Shown here: positions 10,211 to 21,221 of the stretch, piece after piece | Numbering within the stretch: the first letter of the stretch is position 1 | Layout of the letters: each line of letters opens with the position of its first letter | NCBI GenBank assembly: GCA_937890535.1 | Contig: CALBXK010000294.1 | Span: forward strand, 1-42,855 | DNA length: 42,855 bases | Direction of reading: 5' to 3' | Source: an uncultured Spartobacteria bacterium | GTDB taxonomy: Bacteria; Verrucomicrobiota; Verrucomicrobiia; Chthoniobacterales; Terrimicrobiaceae | The notes under the pieces: generated by a model | What the model saw: the letters and a program-made list of their open reading frames with translations, nothing else | What the model was told of the DNA's origin: nothing | Databases searched by the model: none | Program-made: the position numbers and the translations under genes

Positions 10211-10714
10211 TCGACCGGCGTTCAGATCCAGGCGCATAAATCGGGCCCCTGCCCCATAGGAATCCGACGGATTGACCCTGGGATCTTCAGAGAATCCAAA
10301 TTTTTTCCAGAATCCCGCAGAATTCTGAACGGACACGAGTGTGACGCTCTGAAAATTCCTCTCCACGGCCACGGCCAACAGTCCCTGACAGAGGAACCCG
10401 GCGACACCACGTCCTCTTGAGTTCGATGAGACCGCGAGGTCATGCAGATAGAGATTTGTCGTGACGGGCAAAGCCTCCAGTTTCGCATGCAGGGCGGGCG
10501 CTCCATCCGGCCCCCAGGGATGGGCCAGACAACACCCCAAAACGGAACCATTGTGCCCAACGGCCACAAAGCATGTCTCGGGGGAGAGGAGGACCCTTCT
10601 TCTGAGGGTGTCCTGCGACTCCGGCGCAATTTCCGTGTAGGCTTCATTTTGAATCGCGTTGATCACGCTCCAATCATCGTCCGCAATACGGCGTGTCATC
10701 ATATTCAAATCCAT
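10208..10714 (-). CDS. GNAT family acetyltransferase
   Basis: CFVAVGHNGSVLGCCLAHPWG...YLHDLAVSSNSRGRGVAGFLCQGLL acetyl-CoA binding signature. Confidence 0.8.
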   Translation of the reverse strand: MDLNMMTRRIADDDWSVINAIQNEAYTEIAPESQDTLRRRVLLSPETCFVAVGHNGSVLGCCLAHPWGPDGAPALHAKLEALPVTTNLYLHDLAVSSNSRGRGVAGFLCQGLLAVAVERNFQSVTLVSVQNSAGFWKKFGFSEDPRVNPSDSYGAGARFMRLDLNAGR

Positions 10715-10832
10715 CGTAACCCGAAAAAGAAAATTGAGCCAAGGATGGGGAACAGATCCCGCCATCAGTTTTCGCGGAAAGCACCCTAACTTCTTCATTC
10801 ATTATTCCAAATTCTTCATCTAGTCTCCTCCC

Positions 10833-11405
10833 ATGCGTCTCGTCCTAGCTGCCACCGGAGCCAGTGGAGCGATCTATTTGCAGCGTCTCCTCCATTACCT
10901 TGATGGTCCTGAACATGAATTGCATCTCGTCTTCAGCTCCTACGCCAAGCAGGTCATCCAGGAAGAAATTGGAGAGCTGAATATTCCGGCCGGCGCGGTC
11001 GAGCATTCCAACAAGAGTATGAACGCCCCCTTCGCCAGCGGCAGCGCCCGCTTCGACGCCATGGTGGTGGTGCCTTGTTCGATGGGCACTCTGGCCCGCA
11101 TCGCCCATGGCACGAGCGAAAGCCTCATCCTCCGGGCCGCCGATGTCTTTCTCAAGGAACGCCGCCCCCTCATCCTCGTACCCCGGGAAACGCCCTGGAA
11201 CCTCATCCACCTTCGCAATGCCACCACAGCGATCGAGGCCGGCGCACACCTCCTGCCCGCCTCCCCCTCATTTTATAGTCGCCCGCAAACCTTCGATGAA
11301 CTGGCAGACACCGTCGTCTGGCGCATCCTCGATCAACTTGGTATCGAAGCCCCCAACGCCTGCCGCTGGCGGGAGAATTCGCCGCAACCCACCCCTTCGG
11401 ATTAG
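10833..11405 (+). CDS. ubiX: flavin prenyltransferase
   Basis: MRLVLAATGASGAIYLQRLL; VVVPCSMGTLARIAHGTSESLILRAADVFLKERRPLILVPRETP. Confidence 0.93.
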   Translation: MRLVLAATGASGAIYLQRLLHYLDGPEHELHLVFSSYAKQVIQEEIGELNIPAGAVEHSNKSMNAPFASGSARFDAMVVVPCSMGTLARIAHGTSESLILRAADVFLKERRPLILVPRETPWNLIHLRNATTAIEAGAHLLPASPSFYSRPQTFDELADTVVWRILDQLGIEAPNACRWRENSPQPTPSD

Positions 11406-11658
11406 CCAAGCCTTCCTGCCAGGCTCGCCGCCCTCACAAAAGGCAGTAAGAAATGCCTCACGCAACACCAGCGCGATAGCGCAACCTGGGAAGGCAACCG
11501 AAGCGCCAGCGAAGCAAGGATGGGAAGGATGCAAAGGAAAGAGATGGGCGGCGTTTCTGAAGAAATTTCGCCTGGGGCCTGCCTTGATGGCACCCAACGG
11601 AACAATTTTCCTTCGGAACCTCTGGATTATTTCCAAGCGTCCGTTCATCATCCCGCCA

Positions 11659-12363
11659 ATGTTGGAAGTGATCGAAAAACTCCTGGCCCTGCAAGACCGG
11701 GATCAACGCCGCCATACCTTCGAAACGGAGCTAGCTCATTTGCCCATCGAACGGACGTCGCGGGAGAAGCAAATCGCCAATTCGGCTGCCCGCCTGGAGT
11801 CCGCCAAGACCCGGGTCAAGGAAATCGAGGTCGAAAAAAAATCCCTTGAGGTCGATGCCGCGACGAAACGCGAGGCCATTCTCCGCTACCGCAACCAACA
11901 ACTTCTGACCCGGAAAAACGAGGAATTCACCGCTCTCAACCACGAGATTGAGGCCGCCGAAAAGGTCATCATCACCATTGAGGACAAGGAACTCGAGTTG
12001 ATGGAAGAACTCGAGACCCTCAAGCCGGAGGTCGCGGCCGCTGAGAAGCTCCACGCCGAGGAAAAATCAAAAATTGAGAAAATCCTTGAGGGCCTCGACG
12101 CCAAGAAAGTGAATCTTGATTCCCGGCTTGCCGAACTCCAAAACGATCGCGCCACCTTCACCGCCGGAATCGATGAAGATGTCCTTGAGCGTTTTGAGCG
12201 CCTCTTCAAAACCAAGGGCGGCGTGTCTGTCGCGCCCCTGGAGCACGATGTTTGCATGGGTTGCCACATGAAGGTCACCACCCAAACGGTCGTGCAGGTC
12301 AAAGCCGCAAAAGAGATTGTGTATTGTCCGCAATGTGGGCGGTCGCTCTACCTCGCCATCTGA
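11659..12363 (+). CDS. C4-type zinc ribbon coiled-coil protein (DUF164/CT398-like)
   Basis: Coiled coil followed by CMGCHMKVTTQTVVQV..IVYCPQCGRSLYL; in-frame ATG at 11659. Confidence 0.88.
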   Translation: MLEVIEKLLALQDRDQRRHTFETELAHLPIERTSREKQIANSAARLESAKTRVKEIEVEKKSLEVDAATKREAILRYRNQQLLTRKNEEFTALNHEIEAAEKVIITIEDKELELMEELETLKPEVAAAEKLHAEEKSKIEKILEGLDAKKVNLDSRLAELQNDRATFTAGIDEDVLERFERLFKTKGGVSVAPLEHDVCMGCHMKVTTQTVVQVKAAKEIVYCPQCGRSLYLAI

Positions 12364-12482
12364 CGCGAAATTCGGGCGCGCAGATCGCCGCTTGACGCCG
12401 GAACCAAATGATCTCCCTCCCTTCCCGGTGACTCGATTTTCACTTTCCACCCATCGCCCATCGCTTCCCCTTTGATCTTACC

Positions 12483-13331
12483 ATGCCTCTGGGATTCTTA
12501 AAAAACCTCGTCTCCAAATTCAGCACCACTCCGGTGGACTGGGAGGAATTGGAGGAAACCCTCATACGTGCTGATCTCGGCGTGCCGATGACGATGCACA
12601 TCATGGAACTGCTGCAGGAACGCGGTCCGAACGTTCATTCCGGAACGGTGGCGCAAGTCTGTCGGGAGGAAATTCTCAAAGTTCTACCGGTTTCCGATCC
12701 CCCCATCCGCCCCCTGCCATCCAAACCCAAGGCCCTTCTGATGGTGGGTGTGAATGGCACGGGAAAAACCACCTCGTCCGCCAAGATGGCCCATTGGTTC
12801 AAGAGCCAGCGCCATTCCTGCCTCCTGGTCGCAGCCGATACCTTTCGCGCTGCGGCCATCGAACAACTCGAGGCCTGGAGCGAACGCATCGGAGTGGACG
12901 TGGTGAAAGGCCAGTACGGCGGCGACTCCGCCGCCCTCTGTTACGACGCCTGGGCGAGCGCCCATCGCCGCAATATCGAATTCCTTCTCTGCGACACCGC
13001 CGGACGCCTTCACACCAAGGACAACCTCATGCAGGAACTTTCCAAGGTGAAGCGTACCCTAGCCAAACATGATCCCGACGCCCCCCACGAATGTCTCCTC
13101 GTCGTCGATGCCACCACCGGATCCAATGCGCTTGTGCAGGCGCGGGAGTTCCACCAGGCGGTAGGCCTCACCGGAATCGTGCTCACCAAACTCGACGGCA
13201 GTGGCAAGGGCGGCGTGGCGGTCGCGATCCAGAAAGAACTTGGGATTCCCACCCGCTTCATCGGCAGCGGCGAAGGCGTGGAAGACTTCGCCCGCTTTGA
13301 CCGCGAGGTCTTTGTCAACCGAATGCTCTGA
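12483..13331 (+). CDS. ftsY: signal recognition particle receptor FtsY
   Basis: [60 protein letters not shown]. Confidence 0.95.
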   Translation: MPLGFLKNLVSKFSTTPVDWEELEETLIRADLGVPMTMHIMELLQERGPNVHSGTVAQVCREEILKVLPVSDPPIRPLPSKPKALLMVGVNGTGKTTSSAKMAHWFKSQRHSCLLVAADTFRAAAIEQLEAWSERIGVDVVKGQYGGDSAALCYDAWASAHRRNIEFLLCDTAGRLHTKDNLMQELSKVKRTLAKHDPDAPHECLLVVDATTGSNALVQAREFHQAVGLTGIVLTKLDGSGKGGVAVAIQKELGIPTRFIGSGEGVEDFARFDREVFVNRML

Positions 13332-15430
13332 TCAATTGCGGAGCGCGGAATGCGGAGTGCGGATTGATCGCATGCGCGAGTCTGCGCCGTCATTCGTCGT
13401 TCGCGCACGACCGGCCGCTGGCAGGTGAAATTCTCACAAAGGTAAAGGGCCGCCCGTCCGTCCACCGGCTGCATCTGCGCCACGCTCGGGTTTCGCATCG
13501 CAGGCAGCCCGGCCCCGTCCGCTGACATCAGGACCCGCCGGGGATGAAAATCCGAATGCAATTCGGCAATCCATTCCCGCACTTCCGGGGAATCTGGCCT
13601 GCCGGCGACCACCGCTTGAGCGGGTGGGGACAGGGCGAGGTCCAGAGCAACCAACATCTGCGGAACTGCGGTGGGGATTCGGGTCATTTGATCCTGATGG
13701 GAGGCGAGAATTTCCCGCGCCCGGATCTCGTGTTCCCCGGCATCGAGCATTCGCGCCAGGCGCAGCAGGTTTCCGGCGCTGACGGAGTTGGCCGAGGGCT
13801 CGGCCCCATCATAGTCCTCCTTCATCCGCACCGGCACCAAGGGATCCCCGCCCGCGCTGCTGAAGTAGCCGCCCCCAGCTTCCACATCCCAGAATAATTC
13901 GTCCTGGATCGCTTGCAGATCCACCGCCCATCGCAACCAATGGTCGTCGAATGTCGCCTCATAGAGATCCAACAACCCTTGAATGAGAAAAGCATAATCC
14001 TCCGCAAACCCGCCAATCGTTCCAGCTTCCCCCCGCCAGGTCCGCAATAACCGCCCGTCCTTGGTCAGATGAGTTTGCAAAAACTGAGCCGCCTTCGCCG
14101 CAGCTTCCAGAAAGCAGGGTTCGGAGAAGGCCGCCCCGGCCCGGGCCAGAGCCGAGATCATGAGTCCGTTCCAGGCCGTCAGGACCTTATCGTCGAGGTG
14201 GGGCCGGGGTCGCGTCGCCCGCCGGGCCAAAAGCTTCTTTCGGCTTGCCACCAAGGCCGGGGCGGACTCCGGCGTTCCCCGTTCGATCAGAATGTTCAGA
14301 CCGGTGAACTCCCCGTGCGGATCGCTTCCCTCCGGGGCATTGCCATTGGCTTCCACTCCATAGTGACGGCAAAATTTCTCCGCCGCTTCCCCGCCCAAGA
14401 CCTCATCGATCTCCGCCCGGCTCCAAACATAAAATGCACCCTCAGCGTGATCTTCGCTGCCGTGACGCAGGAGACTGTCCGCGTCCTCCGCGGAATAAAA
14501 GCCTCCCTCCGGATGAGTCATATCCCGCAGCACATACTCCAGAGTCTCCCGGGCGACCTCCGCAAAAAACTCCTCATGCCCGCGCTGCCAAGCCTCGACA
14601 TAGGACACCACCAATTGAGCCTGATCGTAGAGCATCTTTTCAAAATGCGGCACATGCCAGGCCCCATCCACCGCGTAGCGATGAAAGCCACCGCCCAAAT
14701 GATCACGCACCCCGCCGGCCGCCATCTTTCGGAGTGTAAAATCCGCCATCTCCGCCGCATGGAGGTCCCGATCCTTGGAGCGCCCGAGAAAATTCAAGGT
14801 GGAGGGCCGGGGAAATTTCGGGGCCGAGCCGAAGCCGCCTTCGATCGGGTCAAAACTTCGGGAAAACTCCTCAACCGCCTGTTGCAGCGACGACTCACTG
14901 GAAGAAAACGTCTCTCCCGATCCCGCCTTGCTCTGCCCCAGAGTCTCCATCACCCGGGCGCCTTCCTTCTCAACTCGTGGCTGATCCCGGTCCCATAGAT
15001 CTGCGATCTGCCGCAGCACCTGGGGAAACCCTGCCCGACCATAGCGATCTTCCGGCGGAAAATAGGTGCCTCCAAAAAATGGCTTCCCCTCCGGGGTCAA
15101 CCAGACGCTCATCGGCCAGCCGCCACTGCCCGTCGTGGCCTGGACAAAGGCCATGTAGAGACGATCCACATCCGGACGTTCCTCTCGGTCCACCTTGATG
15201 TTGACGAAATCCGAATTCATCTGCCCGGCAATGGCGGCATCCTCAAACGACTCATGGGCCATGACATGGCACCAATGGCAGGTCGAGTATCCGATGGAGA
15301 GAAAGACCGGGACCTTTCGACGGCGTGCCTCCGCGAAGGCCTCCTCCCCCCAAGGCCGCCAATCCACCGGATTCGTCTTGTGCTGCAAAAGGTAGGGAGA
15401 CTTCTCCCCGGCGAGCGCATTCTCATTCAT
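13010..15430 (-). CDS. thioredoxin-domain DUF255 protein (YyaL-like)
   Basis: [57 protein letters not shown] near the expected C-terminus; frame continues antisense to ftsY down to 13010. Confidence 0.88.
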   Translation of the reverse strand: MNENALAGEKSPYLLQHKTNPVDWRPWGEEAFAEARRRKVPVFLSIGYSTCHWCHVMAHESFEDAAIAGQMNSDFVNIKVDREERPDVDRLYMAFVQATTGSGGWPMSVWLTPEGKPFFGGTYFPPEDRYGRAGFPQVLRQIADLWDRDQPRVEKEGARVMETLGQSKAGSGETFSSSESSLQQAVEEFSRSFDPIEGGFGSAPKFPRPSTLNFLGRSKDRDLHAAEMADFTLRKMAAGGVRDHLGGGFHRYAVDGAWHVPHFEKMLYDQAQLVVSYVEAWQRGHEEFFAEVARETLEYVLRDMTHPEGGFYSAEDADSLLRHGSEDHAEGAFYVWSRAEIDEVLGGEAAEKFCRHYGVEANGNAPEGSDPHGEFTGLNILIERGTPESAPALVASRKKLLARRATRPRPHLDDKVLTAWNGLMISALARAGAAFSEPCFLEAAAKAAQFLQTHLTKDGRLLRTWRGEAGTIGGFAEDYAFLIQGLLDLYEATFDDHWLRWAVDLQAIQDELFWDVEAGGGYFSSAGGDPLVPVRMKEDYDGAEPSANSVSAGNLLRLARMLDAGEHEIRAREILASHQDQMTRIPTAVPQMLVALDLALSPPAQAVVAGRPDSPEVREWIAELHSDFHPRRVLMSADGAGLPAMRNPSVAQMQPVDGRAALYLCENFTCQRPVVRERRMTAQTRACDQSALRIPRSAIDQSIRLTKTSRSKRAKSSTPSPLPMKRVGIPSSFWIATATPPLPLPSSLVSTIPVRPTAWWNSRACTSALDPVVASTTRRHSWGASGSCLARVRFTLESSCMRLSLV
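13334..13368. repeat. heptad repeat AATTGCG-GAGCGCG-GAATGCG-GAGTGCG-GATTGAT
   Basis: 7-bp periodic repeat read directly; same family as 17920-17954. Confidence 0.85.
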
Positions 15431-15604
15431 ATCCGGCACCCTACCTCGAATTTGGGGTTCCCCCGAAGAAATTCCCACCGGCGCCCTCCCAATTTTGGAT
15501 TCTCTGCCCGTTTTGCGATTTTCGAGATGCACCACTGTTCCACAATCTGCAAAGGCAGGAATTGATTTTTGGGAAAATGCGGCGAGACTGTCTGCCTGTT
15601 CGCC

Positions 15605-17047
15605 ATGGTTTTCGATATTCTCAAATTTTTATTCATCTGTCTCGAGGTCGTCCTCCTCTTCAATCTGCTCATCATTGTGCATGAGTTGGGGCATTTTCTA
15701 GCCGCCCGCTGGAGGGGGCTCGTTGTGGAAAAATTCGCCATTTGGTTCGGCAAACCGATTTGGAGTAAAAAGATCGGCGGGGTCGAATATCGTCTCGGCA
15801 GCATCCCGGCGGGCGGCTATGTGGCCATCCCGCAGTTGGCACCGATGGAGGTGCTCGAAGGACCGGTGGCAAGCGATCGCTCCCAGCTTCCTCCCATCAA
15901 ACCGATCGACAAAATTATTGTAGCAGCGGCGGGCCCGGTCTTCAGCCTCGGGCTGGCAGTCGCCTTTTCCCTTGTCGTCTGGGTGGTGGGTAAGCCAGCC
16001 AGTCAGGCCGACGCCTCAACGGAGGTTGGCTTTGTCGTGCCGGACGGTCCGGCGGCCAAGGCCGGGATCGAAGCCGGCGACCGGATTCTCAGCGTGGATG
16101 GTCACAAGGTCACCCGCTTTTCGCCCATGGGGAAGGCCCGGGAGAGCATCATCTGGAATATTGCCCGCAGTGAAACGCCAGTGATTCCCATCACCGTCGA
16201 CCGAGACGGAAAGACCTTGAGTTTTGAGGTGGAACCAGTCGCTCCTGAGCGCGAAGGACTGGGACGCCGCAACCTCAAGCAAATCCTCATTGCCCCGGCC
16301 CATAGCTCGCGGATCGCCATTGTGATCAAGGACAGTCCCGCCGCCGAGGCCGGACTCAAGTCCCAGGACCTGATTCTCGAAGCCGAAGGGAAGAAGCTTT
16401 TGAGCACCGCGGATCTCGCAATGATTCTGAAAGAAAAGGGCTTGGAGCCGGTGGAACTGACCGTGCAACGAGGCGACAAGACCTTTAATGTAACCCTCAC
16501 TCCCCGACTCCCTGAAAATGGTGAGCAGGTGCCGCGCCTCGGCATCCAATGGGATTTTCAAGGAACAACCCTCGCCTATCCCACGCCTTGGGAACAGGTC
16601 TCCGGTAGTGTGGACACGATTTTTGAGACAATTGCTGCCGTCACCTCTCCGAATTCCGGGATCTCGCTTCAGCATTTGAGTGGTCCCGTGGGGATCATGA
16701 ATCTCTACTACCGCCTCTTTGAGAGCCCGAACGGCTGGCGGCTGGCCCTCTGGTTCAGCGTGGTGCTGAATGTGAACCTCGCCCTGCTAAATCTGCTCCC
16801 CATTCCAGTCCTCGATGGTGGCCATATCACCCTGGCAATTATCGAGGGCATCCGGCGCCGTCCCGTCAATATCCGGCTATTGGAGTTTGTTCAGTCGGCC
16901 TGCGCCATCCTCATTATTGGGTTCATGTTGTACGTCACTTTTTACGACGTGTTGGACCTGCCGTGGAAACGAGCCGCCGTTGAGGACGCCAAGGCGGCCG
17001 AAGTGATGAAATTCTCGCCGACCCCGGCCTCCGACCAGCAGCCGTGA
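15605..17047 (+). CDS. rseP: site-2 intramembrane metalloprotease with two PDZ domains
   Basis: [16 protein letters not shown] (HExxH), PDZ-like segments, [15 protein letters not shown]. Confidence 0.93.
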   Translation: MVFDILKFLFICLEVVLLFNLLIIVHELGHFLAARWRGLVVEKFAIWFGKPIWSKKIGGVEYRLGSIPAGGYVAIPQLAPMEVLEGPVASDRSQLPPIKPIDKIIVAAAGPVFSLGLAVAFSLVVWVVGKPASQADASTEVGFVVPDGPAAKAGIEAGDRILSVDGHKVTRFSPMGKARESIIWNIARSETPVIPITVDRDGKTLSFEVEPVAPEREGLGRRNLKQILIAPAHSSRIAIVIKDSPAAEAGLKSQDLILEAEGKKLLSTADLAMILKEKGLEPVELTVQRGDKTFNVTLTPRLPENGEQVPRLGIQWDFQGTTLAYPTPWEQVSGSVDTIFETIAAVTSPNSGISLQHLSGPVGIMNLYYRLFESPNGWRLALWFSVVLNVNLALLNLLPIPVLDGGHITLAIIEGIRRRPVNIRLLEFVQSACAILIIGFMLYVTFYDVLDLPWKRAAVEDAKAAEVMKFSPTPASDQQP

Positions 17048-18843
17048 AGACCCTGAAGTTCTGTCCCGACTGGCGTGTTTACAGCCGCCGCCCCACCCGG
17101 GAGGTTCGAGTCGGTGCAGTGGGAGTCGGCGGCACCCAGCCGATTCGGGTGCAGTCCATGATCACCTGCGATACGATGGACACCGCCCAGTCGATCCAGC
17201 AAACCCGGGACCTCGTGGCCGTGGGATGCGAGATTGTCCGCATCACAGCTCCAACCGTGAAGGACGCCGCCAACTTGGAATTTATCGTGCGGGGGCTGCG
17301 TGAGGGAGGATGTGAGGTTCCGATTGTTGCGGACATCCACTTCAAACCCGATGCGGCCATGGAGGCGGCAAAGTGGGTGGAAAAAGTGCGGGTGAACCCC
17401 GGCAATTATGCGGACTCCAAAAAATTCAAAGTCATGGAATATACGGACGCCGAGTACGCGGCCGAATTGGAGCGGATTCGCGAGCGCTTTACACCGTTGG
17501 TAAGAATTTGTCGGGAACGCGGGCGTTCAATTCGGATCGGCACAAACCATGGCAGCCTCAGCGACCGGATCATGAACCGTTACGGGGACACCCCTTTGGG
17601 TATGGTCGAGAGTGCGTTGGAATTTGCCCGCATCGCCCGGACGGAAGATTTCCATGATTTCATGTTCTCCATGAAAGCGAGCAACCCCAAGGTCATGATC
17701 GCCGCCTATCGGCTGTTGGTGGCCCGATTGGACGCGGAAGGTGCGGACTGGAATTATCCCGTGCATCTGGGAGTCACCGAGGCCGGGGATGGTGAGGACG
17801 GTCGTATCAAGAGCGCCATCGGCATTGGGAGTCTTCTGGCCGACGGCATCGGCGATACCATTCGCGTCTCACTCACCGAGGACAGTATCCATGAGATTCC
17901 CGTGGCCCAGGCACTTGTCGATTGCGGATTGCGGAGCGCGGAGCGCGGAACGTGTCAGGCCGCCGCCTCGGAGCCAGATTCCGCAATTCCCTTCGATCCA
18001 TTTTCCTATCAACGACGGGCGTCGCGAATCCTATCCTACGGAGACACGCGGCTGGGCGGGGCGGAATTGGTCCGGGTGGTCGTTCGACAGGCCACTTGGG
18101 ATCAGGTGGCCCACAAGCTCGACCGCATGGGCGACTATCAACCGGAAATTGTTTACGAAAACTCCGGTGTTTGGGAGCTGGATCCCCGGGACGAGGCCGC
18201 CATTGAGGCCCTCAACGCCGCTCCGCAGGATCATCTGGTCACCTTGCCAGACGGGTTGGATCTGCCCCTCATCGCCGCCTTTCGGCTCTTGGCCCTACGG
18301 GTGGATGCCCGCCACCCGATCCTTCTCAAGGATACCCTGCATCCCCCGGCTTCCGACGACCGGGATTTTCTCCCCATCTTATTGGAGGCTTCAACGAATA
18401 TCGGTTCCTTGCTTTGCGACGGGATCGGCGACGCAATCATAGTGCAGGGTGAACCTGCGCCCGGGCAATCCCTGCGTCTGGCCTACAACATCCTCCAGGC
18501 GGCCGGTACGCGCATTTTCAAAACCGACTATGTCGCTTGCCCGAGCTGCGGACGCACCCTCTTCAATCTCCAAAGCACCACAGCCCGGATCAAAGCCGCC
18601 ACCGTCCATCTCAAGGGGGTCAAAATTGCCATCATGGGATGCATCGTCAATGGTCCTGGAGAAATGGCCGACGCTGATTTTGGCTATGTCGGCGGGGCAC
18701 CGGGAAAAATCAATCTCTATGTCGGCAAGACCCCGGTGAAGTTCAACATCCCGGAGGCCGAGGCCGTCGAACGCCTCCAGGACCTCATCCGCGAACATGG
18801 CAAATGGGTCGATGCCCCCCTGGCCGTGTCGGAGCATTATTAG
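17044..18843 (+). CDS. ispG: 4-hydroxy-3-methylbut-2-enyl diphosphate synthase, long form
   Basis: GGTQPIRVQSM, VADIHFKPDAAMEAA, RIGTNHGSLSDRI, CPSCGRTLFNLQ..MGCIVNGPGEMADADFGYVG. Confidence 0.95.
   Translation: MKTLKFCPDWRVYSRRPTREVRVGAVGVGGTQPIRVQSMITCDTMDTAQSIQQTRDLVAVGCEIVRITAPTVKDAANLEFIVRGLREGGCEVPIVADIHFKPDAAMEAAKWVEKVRVNPGNYADSKKFKVMEYTDAEYAAELERIRERFTPLVRICRERGRSIRIGTNHGSLSDRIMNRYGDTPLGMVESALEFARIARTEDFHDFMFSMKASNPKVMIAAYRLLVARLDAEGADWNYPVHLGVTEAGDGEDGRIKSAIGIGSLLADGIGDTIRVSLTEDSIHEIPVAQALVDCGLRSAERGTCQAAASEPDSAIPFDPFSYQRRASRILSYGDTRLGGAELVRVVVRQATWDQVAHKLDRMGDYQPEIVYENSGVWELDPRDEAAIEALNAAPQDHLVTLPDGLDLPLIAAFRLLALRVDARHPILLKDTLHPPASDDRDFLPILLEASTNIGSLLCDGIGDAIIVQGEPAPGQSLRLAYNILQAAGTRIFKTDYVACPSCGRTLFNLQSTTARIKAATVHLKGVKIAIMGCIVNGPGEMADADFGYVGGAPGKINLYVGKTPVKFNIPEAEAVERLQDLIREHGKWVDAPLAVSEHY
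17920..17954. repeat. heptad repeat inside ispG: GATTGCG GATTGCG GAGCGCG GAGCGCG GAACGTG
   Basis: Five 7-bp units read directly; translated as DCGLRSAERG. Confidence 0.9.
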
Positions 18844-18923
18844 AGGCTCGACAATGAACGGCTCAAAAGTCCTCGGCAGGCCCGCCCTGACTGTGGTAGC
18901 TTTTGCCGTTCTACCGTCACAAA

Positions 18924-20063
18924 ATGAGCCGTGCTAACATCAAATCTGATCTGATTGATTGGGCGTGTAACCGTTCCTGCGCGAAATTGGATGTCCTGGA
19001 GAAGCGGTTTCCGAAGCTGCCACAGTGGCTTTCTGGAGATTTGCAGCCGACGATGAACCAGCTAGAGAGTTTTTCAAAAGCAACGCTGACTCCCCTTGGA
19101 TATTTTTTCTTGTCGACCCCGCCTGTTGAGTCTCTTCCGGTCCCGGATTTTCGAACGGTAAAGGGCCGGGCTGTTGCTCGTCCGAGCGCTGCACTGTTAG
19201 AGACGATCTACAGCATGCAACGGAGACAAGACTGGCTCCGAGAATATCTTGAAGAAGAGGGCGAAGACTCTCTGACTATCGTTGGTTCCGTCACCTTGGA
19301 GACTCTGCCAACAGTCGCGGCACGGGCCATCAGAGAAGCCCTTGGAGTCTTGGATGGGTGGGCTGATGAGCACGTCACTTGGGAAAGTGCGCTTATCGGG
19401 CTGCGCAGGGCTGCTGAGGCGTCGGGAATCGTCGTGGTTATCAACGGAGTAGTTGGCAACAACACACATGCGCCTCTCAACGTTCAAGAGTTTCGTGGTT
19501 TCGTGTTAAGTGACAAATTGGCTCCGCTGATTTTCATCAATGGCGCCGACGCCAAGTCGGCCCAGATGTTTACTCTGGCGCACGAAATCGCCCATGTCTG
19601 GCTCGGAAGAGATGGAGTTTTCGATCTGCCGGATTTGGAAGCCTCCGGCGACAAGGTAGAGATGTTTTGCAATCAAGTTGCTGCGGAGGTACTTATTCCT
19701 TCCGTCGAGCTACAGCAGAAGTGGGCATTGGTCTCATCGAGACATCAACCCTTCCAAGCGCTGGCCCGCATGTTCAAAGTCAGTCCCATCGTTGCTGCGC
19801 GACGCGCCTTCGATCTCCAACTGGTAACTCGGGAGGTGTTCTTTGAGTTCATTAAAGGGTATCGGGCCTACGAACTCAGCCGCCCAAAATCTTCTGGAGG
19901 AGATTTCTACCGAACCCAAGAAACACGGATCGGTAGGAGATTCGGGCTCGCAGTCACCAGAGCTGCAAAAGCTGGCCGCCTGCTCTATAGGGATGCATAT
20001 CAACTGACCGGCCTCGCCGGGAAGACGTTCGATCTATACGCCGAAGGCCTCAGAATGACATGA
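18924..20063 (+). CDS. ImmA/IrrE metallo-endopeptidase domain protein with N-terminal HTH-like region
   Basis: MFTLAHEIAHVWLG (HExxH); N-terminal LPQWLSGDLQPTMNQLESFSKATLTPLGYFFL. Confidence 0.88.
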   Translation: MSRANIKSDLIDWACNRSCAKLDVLEKRFPKLPQWLSGDLQPTMNQLESFSKATLTPLGYFFLSTPPVESLPVPDFRTVKGRAVARPSAALLETIYSMQRRQDWLREYLEEEGEDSLTIVGSVTLETLPTVAARAIREALGVLDGWADEHVTWESALIGLRRAAEASGIVVVINGVVGNNTHAPLNVQEFRGFVLSDKLAPLIFINGADAKSAQMFTLAHEIAHVWLGRDGVFDLPDLEASGDKVEMFCNQVAAEVLIPSVELQQKWALVSSRHQPFQALARMFKVSPIVAARRAFDLQLVTREVFFEFIKGYRAYELSRPKSSGGDFYRTQETRIGRRFGLAVTRAAKAGRLLYRDAYQLTGLAGKTFDLYAEGLRMT

Positions 20064-20569
20064 GCGCTCCCGAGAAATATGTCCTAGATGCCAATGTCTT
20101 CATACAGGCGCATCAAAGATTTTACTCTTTCGATATTTGTCCTGGCTATTGGAATGCGCTGCTACACCATCATAGTGAAAATCGTATCTGTAGTGTCGAC
20201 AAGGTACGCGACGAACTGGCTGCCGGGGGAGACATTTTGTGGGATTGGGCAAGGGAGACCTTCGGCACAGATGCTTTCCACGACTCTGCGGTTGCCGCTC
20301 AGGAGTTTGGAGGTATGGCTTCGTGGGTCATGGCTCATCCGCATTATCGTCCTGCCGCCCAATCGAAATTCATGTCCACGGCCGATGGCTGGCTGGCTGC
20401 CTTTGCCAAAGTTCAAGGGCAAATTCTAGTGACCTTAGAAGAATCGGCTGCCGCAGATACCAAGAAACGGGTCCCGCTGGTGAACCTCTGCGAAGCCTTC
20501 GGCGTCCAGACGATCACTCCCTACGAGATGCTGAGGCGTTTGGGCGTCAGGATGACCTGGGCACCGTAA
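20060..20569 (+). CDS. DUF4411-type PIN-like protein
   Basis: KYVLDANVFIQAHQRFYSFDICPGYWNALL; start overlaps the ImmA/IrrE gene stop. Confidence 0.82.
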   Translation: MSAPEKYVLDANVFIQAHQRFYSFDICPGYWNALLHHHSENRICSVDKVRDELAAGGDILWDWARETFGTDAFHDSAVAAQEFGGMASWVMAHPHYRPAAQSKFMSTADGWLAAFAKVQGQILVTLEESAAADTKKRVPLVNLCEAFGVQTITPYEMLRRLGVRMTWAP

Positions 20570-20640
20570 GTCGCTATCCGGTCTTTATTATCCGCACTTC
20601 CGAACCTATCCCTTCGAAATAGAGGTCAGAGCGGGGAATC

Positions 20641-20675
20641 GGGGTCAATCATGAATGACGGTAAGATAAGGGCGG
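20641..20675. repeat. putative mobile-element relic, copy 1
   Basis: ggggtcaatcatgaatgacggtaagataagggcgg; shares ggggtca...gcggtaagataagg-type core with 23922-23954. Confidence 0.45.
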
Positions 20676-20750
20676 TTCTCGATGTTGATTTACTCGCAAA
20701 ACATCGTCAAAACGGCATGAATCACGACACGAACAGAATCGCATCGCCGT

Positions 20751-21221
20751 TTATCCATGTTCGTTAAAATACAAATCAATAAATATAACTGTCTGACCCT
20801 CAGCAGCGGTTTGGATACCGGTACTACCGTCTTGTTTTAATGAAAACTCTATATGGTCTTTAGTGACTGTCATGCCAGCCAATTGTACCGTTTGAGTTTC
20901 ACCACTTATCACTACTGCAGCATTTGGCGGGTCGTTTTTAAAGCTGTTGTTTCCAAGCTTCCAGGTTTTATCTAATTCTTCTGCCGTGATATGTTTTGTT
21001 AATCTCGCTGGGCGATCAGAGAACATCAGCAGATTGCTAAAATCTTTACGATTCACGACCAGTATATAACCACTATCATTCTTGGTGATTTTTCCTTTAT
21101 CACTCACCAGTACATACATCCATGCCGTCTCGTCCAAGTTACCCATGGGTTTATCGGCAAGTGCAATAGAAGAAGTAAAAGCAAATGCTGCGACAAAAAT
21201 TGCGGTGATAAGTATTTTCAT
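20751..21221 (-). CDS. hypothetical exported protein, locally AT-rich
   Basis: MKILITAIFVAAFAFTSSIALA signal peptide; complete frame to a stop. Confidence 0.7.
   Translation of the reverse strand: MKILITAIFVAAFAFTSSIALADKPMGNLDETAWMYVLVSDKGKITKNDSGYILVVNRKDFSNLLMFSDRPARLTKHITAEELDKTWKLGNNSFKNDPPNAAVVISGETQTVQLAGMTVTKDHIEFSLKQDGSTGIQTAAEGQTVIFIDLYFNEHG

Noticed and set aside
11107-11658. Upstream extension of the zinc-ribbon ORF
   Set aside because: Overlaps ubiX out of frame; the ATG at 11659 starts the coiled-coil protein.
11406-11658. RNase P RNA near the zinc-ribbon gene
   Set aside because: No GGAAAGTCCGG-type conserved core found in either gap around the gene.
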